From Chrysoperla carnea (taxonomy: Eukaryota; Arthropoda; Insecta; Neuroptera; Chrysopidae): a DNA stretch of 64,000 nt. Position 1 is the first letter of the stretch, and the number at the start of each line of letters is the position of its first letter. This document shows, piece after piece, positions 51,101 through 63,100 of this stretch. The notes under the pieces were generated by a model, which was not told the origin of the DNA, did no database searches, and saw only the letters and a program-made list of their open reading frames with translations. Location: positions 67,649,501 through 67,713,500 of the forward strand of contig NC_058341.1 of the NCBI RefSeq assembly GCF_905475395.1. Direction: 5' to 3'. The position numbers and the translations under genes are program-made.

Positions 51101-54100
51101 GAAAATATTAATATTTAGTAAAATTATAAATTCGAATCAATTAAATTTTAAGCTCGAAAACACACTTTTCGAGCCTAATGGTTTTCAAAGATTGGTGTCC
51201 AAGTTTCCAAGGTTGGTCTCTCTAAAATAACTCAGGTATAGTGAAATATATTTGAAAATTTTAGTAGCCTGGCCTAAAACAAGATGGAAATACTGTCAAA
51301 AAATAACCAGAATTGTGTTCTTTTTGCATCGTTGACTTATGTGTTAGTAAACAAAACCGTCAAGTCAACGAAGCAGAAAGAACACAAAAAGATAAATTAG
51401 GCAGGACATCTAGGACGTAAAGTTACAATTTAAAAAACTTAAAGATTTTAAATAAATTTTTTCCTGAGTTGGTAGATCTGACTGTAAACTCTGTTCTTAG
51501 GCTTGGCTACCCGTTAACGAGAATTTTGTTAAGTAGAATTTTGTTAAGTAGGTTATAGAAAAGTGACAAAAATACAAGTTGTTAGGTTATCGTGACACCA
51601 CTGATACTTGGCCAATGATAATTTTTAGAAGTATTGTGTGTATCGCCATCCAGTATGGGTATGAGATCCATACTGCATTGACTCGTCCGCCATAAATATT
51701 GCTAATGTTATAATTCTCTCAATACAGTATACAATATGGTTCAAACTGATACTGACATAGTGATATCCACAAAATATTTCTTACCGTGATATGTTTGCTG
51801 GTGTTATCAGCGAAGATTATTATAATTATCGAAAATCCCGCTTTTATCCGGAAAAATCGAATATTCTAGGTTGCCTCAATCTGCCATACTTAACATTTTT
51901 GTCAAAAAATACATACCTACTAAGTTTTTACAAACCAAAGAAAATTTTTGCAAAAACCAGCTTTAGACATCAAAGTTTTTTCTTTCGTTTATTGACGTCA
52001 CTCGCAAGGTTTAATACAAATCGATTGACGTCAGAATCATCAAAATCGGCCCACGCATTGGGCCTTTAGTGCGCCATATAGGAACACACATAGATTTTCG
52101 AACCAAATCTGCTTTTTATGCCACAAAGAATAAAAATCTTCTACAAAAATTTGAAGTTTCAATTAAAAAAACAAATTTTCATCCTGATTGATCATAAAGA
52201 CCTTTTTTTTATTTCCCTACAAAATCGATCCGATACACATGTTTTTGCATTTTTTGTTTCTCCTTCCCGTTTTCGAAACATAAAGGTAGAATTGTTTCAC
52301 TATAAACAGTCAAACTGTAGCTGTTTATTAAATTTCTTAAATTTTTTTAGCAAAATATGTTGGAAGGCCCTCAGAGCATGATTTAATTCGAGGCTTAATT
52401 ATTAAAAAATTTGGATTAAGTGAATTTGGTTCTAGCAATACTGATTCGAATATATCAATTGAAGAAAAACTTGTGTCATCGATAGATTCGTTCGACGAAA
52501 ATGAACAATACAATAACAGAACAATAACATCTCGTAAAAACAATTTTAATTTAACTACTTCTATAAAGGAATATGTTTCTAAAAACTATGTAGAAATTAT
52601 TTTGTAGGCTTTTATAATCCACAAAATTCTCTAAATTCTTGAATAATTTTAGAAACGCAATCTTCTCACAACGCACGACCAAAGTTTTAAAACTTAAAGG
52701 TGTAACTTTTGTTAAAATATGTAATCATATCATGTAAAGTTTTTCTCTATTATTATTGATCATTCCAGAAAGCAACTGGCTCATACGAGATTGAATAAGT
52801 TTTCTAGGCTTGGAAACCGTTTCTGACATGAGAAGTTAAAAAAGTTCATATAGACATTGAATAAAAAAATGAACTGGTTTCTATGCGCGTGATACATTTG
52901 GCCAATTTTATTAAATCATAATAGGGAATATTCATGTATTTTTTTTATATTTTTAATTCATTGTTTACACCGTTATAACATAGTAAAAAATAAAAATACT
53001 GTAATTAAATGTAATAAAATATTTAAAACACAATATCATTTTGAGATGTTTAAACGCAGTATTTTGGCGCTCTCTGTTGATGACGCATAAGTACGTGATC
53101 TGTCAATTGATGACAGTTCAATGTATAATTTACACTTTAAAAAACTGAATTTACAACACAGAATTTACACTCGTTATTATTAAGTTTTCTAATAAAAAGC
53201 CGTAGAATAGTATAATTTAATGAAATACCATATAAAATGTAAGTAATTAATATCATACAGTATGTCAACAAACTTGACAAGCTCGTACTATGATGTCACG
53301 TCCGTATAAAAATTTGAATTTCTGTTTTAAAAATTTTTGAATACCCTCACTGAATTTGTACTTTTAATTAATTTTAAGTAATTAAAAATATATTAATTAC
53401 TAAAATAATGGTTTAGTTGAAATGTCCACTCATTAAAGTTACGGAAGAAAAATATTTGAACCAAATTTAAATTTCATGAATATTCCCTATAGCAAGGCTA
53501 ATGTTGGGGTGCCATGAAATCTAGTTGCATGTAAACAATCAATTTGTGTTGTAACAATCTTATAAGTTAACAGTTATCAGACTGGAATAAATATTCATGT
53601 TTGGTTTTTAAGTTAGTAGGAGTAACCTTCATTTTATCAAAGAACAAGCGAAATCAAGGATTCTTTATAATAACTTGGGGGAAATCCGCTAAGCGAGGAG
53701 ACAACTAAGTTGCCCTTGGAGAGGAAATTAGGATTCAAGCAAAGAACATAGCACAATAGTAACCTTCAGTGAACGCTCTTTGCTTCTGATAGTAAAATGT
53801 CTTTATTACCAGGAGCAAAGAACATCTACTGAATGTTGCCATTATGCTCGATTCTTATCTACTTAGAGACAGTCTCTACTCTCAGATGCAAAGAACTTCC
53901 ACTGAACGTTGCCATTGTGCTATATTCTTATCTGCTTAGAGTCAGTCTCTACTGTCAAAAGCAAAGAACATCCACTGAATGTTGCCATAGTGCTCTATTC
54001 TTATCTACTTAGAGACGGTCTCTACTGTCAGGAGCAAAGAACTTCCACTGAACTTTGCCATTGTGCTCTATTCTTATCTACTTAGAAACAGTCTTTACTA

Positions 54101-57100
54101 TCAGGAGCCAAGAGCGTCCACTGAACGTCGCCATTGTGCTCTATTCTTAGTTACTTGGAGACAGTCTCTTCTGTCAGGAGCAAAGAGCGTCCACTGAATG
54201 TTGTCATTATGCTTTACACTTGGCTGGAAACCTAATTTCCCCTCCATAAAGGACAATTTCGTTGGCTTCTCGGTAAGGATGCATACAAAGGTGACTAAAA
54301 GTCACTACCCAAAACTGTGAAATCAGGTGTTTGTTATCAACTATTAACTTAAAAAGAATTTTTCAATCACAAATAAGATTATATTAATTTTACGCCGAAT
54401 TTTTTTCACAAATAACGTAATATAAATTTTTATGTGGCTTTCTAACCTTGATATCTTGAATGATGTTTATTTTCAAATCTTGTGCTTGTAGTATCTTCGA
54501 TCAAAATGTCCACAAAATTTATTCAAGAATCAAAATTCCGCATTTTTGCATTATATTAAATTCTCTGTAATACAATAGCATTAAAAGACCATCTTAAGTA
54601 TCATTTTGTAAAATTTAACCAAGTTTTATTGTTTCAAGTTAGTAATATATTGGGTTCATTTTCCAAGAAAATCGATAGACTAATAGAGCTTGAAGAACTT
54701 TACTCAAAAGAAGATGTTGTAACCTGCGCCAGAATCAACTCAAGAGATAATAAACGCCGCGTATCTTTTGCTGACCAAGAATTTAATAGTGTAGAATATT
54801 GTACTAAATATCATGAAGATTCCACAAATGATGAGTTTGACATCGAAACAGCAACCAGTAATGATCAATCAACAACTGAATTCGATGATAGATCAGAAAC
54901 AGAGAGTAATACTCAATGGCTTATAGGAGAGAAGAATGCAAGTCATGGTTTGAGTAGTACTGAATTGCGGTCACAATCTATACGAAATTTATCAACATGT
55001 AAACCCTATGTTTGTTTTTTTAATGCAGGATTGATTTTACAGTTGTTAGCTACAAAATTATCTGTCGTAAAAACAATTATGAACTGTATTGTTACGAATG
55101 TGTGATAAGAAAGATCTGACTATCCTTAGGCTTTTGCTTTGTACCATACATATATGGTGAAACATTTAGACCAGGTGGTCTAAGATATGGTATAAGGTCG
55201 ATCTTCACCCATCTGATAACCAGACGAAACATATTTTGGATCAAAGTTTATTGATTTTTAAACACTCCATCATAGTTTTTCTGTCGAAAAGTGTTCATGG
55301 CTAATTTTAATCTTAATTCATTTTAACCAACTTTGTCCATGAACGGTTTTTCAGGCAAGCTTATAGGTATCATTATTTTCGTAATTAAATTATCTTTCTT
55401 CTAATACCGATTTCGATTGGTTAACAGATCTGTGTAGTTACCTATATTGACTTACCTGTTCATATGGTATGAACAGATCTACACCGATCTTTTAACCAAT
55501 CGAAATTGGTATCAGAAGAAAGATAATTTAATTACGGAAAAAATAATGGTATAGGCTTGTTTGAAAAAAAACCGTTCATGGAACAAATTGGTTAAAATTA
55601 ATTTAATTCAGATGTTTCGACACCAAAACGCAAGTGTTACTAGATTTTTGGTATTACTAAATGTAACATTCAATATGTTTTAGTATGTGGAGTGTTAGGT
55701 CCACCGGTATTAAACTTGAAAGAGTTTTCAGTATTGTATACAAAACAAGATATTTCAACGTCAATGGAAGATCAAAATTTCAGCACAAATGATGAAGTGA
55801 ATCAGTCTGCAATCACGTCGAAATCACGCATTCCACTGTTAGATACCAAGTCTAAAGAAACACACGATGTAACAACATCTTGTAGGTTTTACCATAGGCG
55901 AAACAACATAGTCAATACGTAATCAAATGTATTCAATGTACACAGTACAAATAACTTGTCGTCATTTAACATGTAAAGTGTCACCCTATTAGCTCAGTTG
56001 GTTAAGGCGTAACAAATTCTGTCCGCGGTATGCTTAGGGTTTCGGATTCGATTCCTGCCGTAGCAACAAATTTATTTTATGCTAAAAGGAGGTGCACTCA
56101 GCCTCTGAAATTGAGGAGCTGATAAATGAAATTGTCAGCGGAAAGGTGGTAAAACACATATATGGTATCACAATGAGCTCTATAGCCTAAGTGTGTCCTT
56201 CGTGGACATCCAATCTAACCTAACCTAACATGTAAAGTATAGATATCCATACTTTTTGGAAGACATTTTTACTTCGCGTTTTTGCTACAAAAAGTAATCA
56301 GTAACTTTATACATCAGAGCTTGCGTCAAATCCGGTAGTTCTGATTTTTGCAGACTTGTTTGTGATGTTGGTCTAATAAATAATCTCGAGCTCTGAACGC
56401 AACTGTGTCAAAATTCGAAAAAGCCGTGAAAATTTCGATTTTTTTCTGATTTTGGGGATTATAACACTAAAGAACTAGTTTTTGTTGGTACCTTTTCTTT
56501 TTGGACTAGTTTTTGATGGATGTTTTTAAATTAGACAAACTTTAGATTAAAAGTTTGCTATAATATTGGACTAGAGTTGTTTCTGTAGACCCAATAGTTT
56601 CCGAGATAAAGCCTTTCAAAGTTTATCATTTTTTCGAATTTCACAATTTTTTGCAATATTCTGTCGTGTGACTGTTTATATGAGGGTGTATAGGTGTATA
56701 AACAAGTCAGTTTGGTCAGAAAGTGTGGTCTTTAAATTTACACAAATAAGCGCGCTTACAAGTTCGTAATAGCAAATAATGCTGAAAAATCATGAAAAAA
56801 AAAAAAAAAATATTGGATCTCATATTTTGAACTATTCTCACCTCTTTTTGTACTTGAGATTTTGTCCTTAACCTCATCGTTTTTCCAAAAAATTTGTTAT
56901 TTTGAAAAAAATTTGATGCTGACAAAATTAACGATTATTGTGTGGTTTTGATCAATTATTTAATTCAAAATCAATAATCTTAAAAAAAAAAGTTCAGGCA
57001 GTCGTAGGGACTGCCGATAGAAGTGAAAACGGAACTATTAAATTAAGACTAATTGAAATTATATGCAAAAATTATATGCAATTTTTTATGTTTTATTTAT

Positions 57101-60100
57101 TAGTTACATATGATGGGTTAAACAAACCATGAACAATTATAAATACAAACTGTAATAATATTATGTTATATATTATGTTATATATACCTATCCAAAAAGC
57201 GTCCAACGCGCACATAATAAAGTCAGAAATAGTCGATGTATTAGTGTATACGTGTACACAGGCTACTGCGCGTGTACATGTCCCCATAGCTATAGATATA
57301 CTATTATCATTTGGGTGTCGGTGACGCCAACCGATGATTTTACCCTCTACCAAAACGCTCAACGCGCCTAAAGAAGTTTTCACTTCAAAAATTTTATTCT
57401 CGGGGTTTTCGAGATGTTGACGTTTTAAACTTTTTTGGGCTAAAATTTTGTTAACAACAAGTTTGACGATTTTCGGGAGTGGTTTTGATCAAATATTTGA
57501 TTAGAAAACCAACTGATCTAATAGTTTTTTTTTTTCTATTTTCATGATTTTTCAGCAATATTTGCTGTTTCGAATTGATAAGTGCGCTCACGCACGTAAA
57601 TTTATAAACAACACTTTCTGTTCAAACTGACTTTTTTTCTAAATCCTCATACAAACCGTTTGCACTCGGTCCCATAAAAATCGGAGGTGTACCTTTAAAT
57701 TCCGAGCTTTTGATTATTTTTCGGTTTTAATAACTCTATTATATCTGGTGCAATCTTAATTCCCTGATTTAACTTGTAACAGATTCAACAAGCCTTACAA
57801 CAACGCCAAGATCTCCAAGCGTAACTGACTCAATAGAAAATCAAATATCAACTGATCAGCCATCCATATCATTAAATCGTACACAACGATGGACTTGTGT
57901 TCATGGTTTACCACCCGTCTTAGAATGTTTAGATACAACTGAATTTATATTAATTGACTTAGATAATGGTGCATTAAAACGTAATCATGGCATACATTCA
58001 TATAACAATGAAAAAGTTTTTACGTTTAAGAATCGCATGGGTGAACTACTATTTTATGGCATTGAACATCCACAATTTTGTTCCACAAATACATGTGAAC
58101 CTCATCGACCATTTGAAATGAATATATATGATATTGATGGTAGAGAAGTAATTAAATTATCTAGGTTAGTTCAATTACATCGTATAAAAGTTTTTAGTGG
58201 ACAAGTTTTTAAGAAACGGTTCGTTTTCTTAAGCATAGGAGTATGGGTACCGCCAAGAGGAGGGCTGGTGGAAACAGCTGCCCCCCCTTTAGAGATTCCC
58301 AATGAGATTCGAGAGCTCCCTCTAGAGATTGCCAAAAATGATTGAAAGTCTACTCATTTGATTTAAAAATGTAATATTCTTCTGAATTCAAAATTTCATT
58401 TCAAACTTTCATTTTTATTGATAAAATCGCATAAACACTACCATTACTGCGTTTTTTCCTCTCCTTATATTTTGACTTGAATGGCATGCTATTTTTATTG
58501 AATGATTATATGAAAGAAAAAGCTTTACCCTTCATATATACCTAAATGATACTGTAAAAATAAGTTCGCAACCTAAAAACTGGCGTGAAAGTATTATAAA
58601 ATGTAATAGTAATAATATTGAAGTTATAGAGTGTTATTTTGCAGTGTAAAAACAGTATGTTCGCCTGACACGTAAATAAATGTAATCTTCCCCAAAAATT
58701 GATTAGGATTGCTTCATCCAAATTCCAAAGAATCATCAATAATCAATTAAGCAAAATGTACCATTTCTAAATATGTCAAATATGTCTCTGTTTGCCCTTG
58801 TTAACAATTTTAGCAAAACTTTCAGGTTTGCCTCTCTCTAGCCCCAGCACAGGAGGGCATGCAAACTAGTTTACTGCAAAGCAAGCGATTACTAGGCGGT
58901 CCTCCGAGTGCGCAGCGTTTTTCTTGGCTTACTACATACAGCCTAAATAAGTGAAATACGCAATTTTGAACTGGGATCCACTGTAAGTCCAGATAATTTG
59001 CTGCGATTAGTTCGCCTACTGCATACTTCATAACTTCATACGCAGCAGATGTAGTGAATAATTGAATGGCTTGTAATAAATAGTTTAACTGTGAGAGAAC
59101 AAATAGCATAATACAATCTCAGAGTTGACTGAGATTAAACAATGGAGAAAATTTTTTAGTTTCAAACACCTTTTAAACTTTTACATTTTTCGACCCTTAC
59201 AGTACATTCCGAGAACAATATAATTTATAACTAATTTATCCATAAAAACTGATAGTGGATATATTTTAACAAAATGCATAAAAGTACTTGTTTGTCAGTG
59301 CTGGATTAAGGCAGCGCGGAGCCTTTAGCAAGTTCGATCAACGAGTGTGTGTTTTTTTAGTCTTCGAATGTCTACCTGGGGCCCTTTAGGGGTAACCTTT
59401 GCATACAAATTTCATAAAAATTTGTCTACTTCCTTCCACTTTTACTTTTTTTTAGTCTTCGTTAATCTAGCTGCAGCCTCCACCAGGAAGGCTCTTCTGC
59501 AGTACCTGTAGTATTTACTACTTTTTCTACATGGCTAATCTGCCACGGTTGTTTGATTATAAATCGATTTATTCGATAAAATACATCTTCTTGACATAAT
59601 GAATTTTCTTAGGATAATATAATTTTCCAAAAACAGTTATTCGATTAACAATATCACTTGGTCTTATCCTTAGAGCTCAATGTCTTGTAGATAGTGAGAT
59701 AGGGATTTGGTGGACAAATTTATCGTCTGGTTTAGGATGATAAGATACAAATTGCATATTTATGACCCGATTTATAGAAACCATCTTGTAAATTGCCACG
59801 ATATTACTGATCGCATGTAATTACGGCTTTAATATCTTCGGCACTTTATTTTATTTTATTTTTCTACCTTAGGTTTACCTCATGTATTGCCGGCTGTCTA
59901 ATACCATGTTTTTATCACACTCTGACCACATACTGCCCAGGACAAATACAATTAGGCAAGATTAAACAAGATATTACATTATGTATACCTTCATACACTG
60001 TGTACGATAATATGAATCGTGATATTTGTGTTGTACGTGGCCCGTTTGGTGCTTATTTTTCTGGTAATAATTTAACATTTTGTGTATACGATAATACTCA

Positions 60101-63100
60101 TGAAGGTTATGTTAATTGCGGTTTAATTACTGATCGTTGGACACATGAACAACAGTTTATGTTTAAAAATAATGTTTATGGTTAGTAAAATTCTGGATAC
60201 AAATATTGTCAAATTGACTACGACTGGAAATATGACGTTATGTATAGAGCTCAAGTCTATACATAACTCTCAATAGATCTTAGTCTAAGAGACGGTATAA
60301 GGTCGACTTTCAACCATCTAATAACCTGATGAGGCACTTATGAAATGTTATTGATTGATAAACACGCCTATGATAGCTTAACATTTAAAAATATTGATGC
60401 TACCAATAAAATTTTAGTATTGGTGTTCATAAAAACCATTTCTGGTTGTCCGTCTGAATGTCTGCCTGTCCTTCCGCCCGTGATCACGATAACTCTAAAA
60501 CGAAAAGAGATATCAAGCTGAAATTTTAATAGCGTGCACAGGACGTAAAAAGTGAGGCCGAGTTTGTAATTGAGCAACATATAATTGGGTCAAGGGTCCG
60601 TAGGACCCATCTTGTAAACCGTTAGAGATAGAACAAAACTTTCAATGGAAAAATTGTTTCTAATAAAAAATAAACAACTCTTTGAAACATTTTTTTGTAA
60701 ACATTTTTTTTTCAGTTTCATCACGCAAGCTGTATAGTATGGATTATATGGAAATATCAGTTATGTATGTGTGACACGCATGTATGTGTATTCGGACAGT
60801 GTAATCAACACTGTTTATACATGGTATTTTAACAATTAACTCAGTCAATTGTTTGTTTCACTTGTTAATAAAATTAATTTTAAACAATTTTTTTGCAGGC
60901 AAGTCTATACCCATTACTTTCGTAATTAAATTATCTTTCTTCTTATACCAATTCATATATATATAACATATAGATAGAGGATTTAATGGGTCCTGAATTT
61001 GAGATATATAGATATATACTAGCGCCACAAAATGAGTGGTTAGAACTAAAAAAACATAGAAATCTCTATATGACGATTATAATCACGCATGCATTGATTT
61101 GTTTTAATTAGTTCCCAGCAAGCTCCTGAGGCGCTGTTTTACGCCATATAGATCTTCAATCCAGTTATATAGAGATCAGTGTACCAATCGATTGGTTAAC
61201 AGGTCGGTAGATCTGTTCATACTCTATGAACGGTCTATGAACTCTATGAACAGGTAAGCCAATAAAGGTAACTACACCGATCTGTTAACCAATCGAAATT
61301 GGTATCAGAAGAAAATTATGGTATAGGTTTGCTTGCAAAGAATAGTTATGAAAAAAATTAATTTAATTAACCATGAACACTTTTCGATAGAAAAAGTATG
61401 ATAGGAGTGTTTAAAAATCAATAAAATTTCATAAAAAAAAGAGTGTGTGTACTTATGTACACGCGTTAGAAGTTATACTTCTTTGGCGTATGAAAAAAAT
61501 TTAAAATAACTCAAATGCAGTAGTAATCGACAATAAATATTAAAATCAATCAAAAAGATTTTGTTTAAATAAAAAATATTTAATTAACGTAAAAATATTG
61601 AAATTTTCATCAACTTGATTCACTGTAATATTAACAGATTCTGATCGAGGCTCAGGAGTTGCAGCTTGGTTTGAATCCATGTTACATGTTTGTTGCCGTT
61701 GTTCATAAGGTCGCTTGGGTTCTGCTGTAGATATATTTCCTTCCGATTTAGATTTTTTGCGCTTTCGGTAACGCCGACAAATTTCTGCATTAGTCATCGG
61801 CATCGCAACTAAAATGAAAAAAATCACAAATAAGTAACATTTAAATTATAGAACATGCTGTAAAATGTCTTCAAAAGAATTTGATTTTTTGATAGTATTC
61901 ATGATTTTCGTGAATGAACTAATTTTGGACTTGCCAAGTATTAATATAGTTTACAATTAATCATTGTAAAATACATTAATTATTAATCTAAAATAATATT
62001 AATCTAATTATTAATCTTTGTAATCAATATTTTCACAGTTAATAATTATCACTTGAATTAAAATACTTGCCAGTATATTGAAGTACAATGCTAGATGTTT
62101 TCTATTAAATGCCGGAAAATTATTCAAGTAATCTGTAATATAAATTAAAAAGAGATGATTAAAATTATTCGATTCGATTCACAAAATGATAAAATATTAT
62201 TATCTAAAGTAATAAATAATAAATAATTAAATTTTATTATTATTTGATTATTTGTTAGAAAAATAATAAGTTCTTTAGAAATATATCTATATATTATACT
62301 TACAAAATTAACCTCTAATATTTGAAAACACTTAAAGTTTTTACAGTTTTTTCACAACACAATGTCAAAAGTTTACAAATAATATTTATATATGTAATAA
62401 ATTGAAGAAAAAGGAATAATTATATAAAATTAATATTCAAAATTAATTATTCATATGAATACTATATTTCACAACCATTGACTTGAACTGGCTCAGGGAT
62501 ATAAGTACTGTGTACTGTATAGTATGAAGACTCAGTACTGTAACTATATTCAGTGTTGATATATTTTTTTATTATTTCAATTCTGTGGCTAACTTCACCA
62601 TGTCGTTCGTGCGCGCGCAGCTCACAAATTCACTCTCATCAAAACGCGCCAAAAGAAGTATAACTTCAAAAATGTATCTCATTTGGTTATCAGATGGATG
62701 AAGGTCGGTCTTATACCGTCTGTTAAGACTACTCCATCACCCAGTATTTCGAAAATGAAGAGTCTTAGACAATATGTTTATTTGAAGTTTTTTATTTCAT
62801 TTGATGCAAGGAACGATTTCCCGAAGTTTATCAATGCATTGAATCATCATTTGCAAGTTACATTAGAAGTAATTGGGCATTTTTTATTATCAGCAAATAC
62901 AATATACGTCGATATAAACCAAACATCCTGTAAAAATAAATATACGAAATTCGTAGGCCCTTAAGCTTAATCTTTCTTTTCCAAATGTAAGCCAAGATTT
63001 ATCACATATGGTACTTAGATTTTTTATCATATGTAAGAACAAATAATTTAAGTTACAATATCTTTGTAAAAATCATTTTTTTACAACATTGTAAACAATA

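Larger units (their letters stand above)
60282..62730. mobile_element. MITE-1 copy in intron 10, expanded by nested insertions
   Basis: Left end GTCTAAGAGACGGTATAAGG; right end CTTATACCGTCTGTTAAGAC, with TA on each side. Both arms of the family core are present but split by three inserts: a reversed Rep-1 (60375-60870), an unrelated piece (about 60950-61190) and a TIR-1 element (61440-62674). Confidence 0.75.

Noticed and set aside
52118-52381. 87-codon plus-strand ORF before exon 6
   Set aside because: Different frame from the exon, rich in Phe/Lys from AT bias, and contains the exon 6 polypyrimidine tract.
58037-58345. ORF extending scramblase exon 9 to 58345
   Set aside because: Sequence after 58164 loses family similarity; the AG|GTTAGT donor there joins exon 10 in phase and restores the domain.
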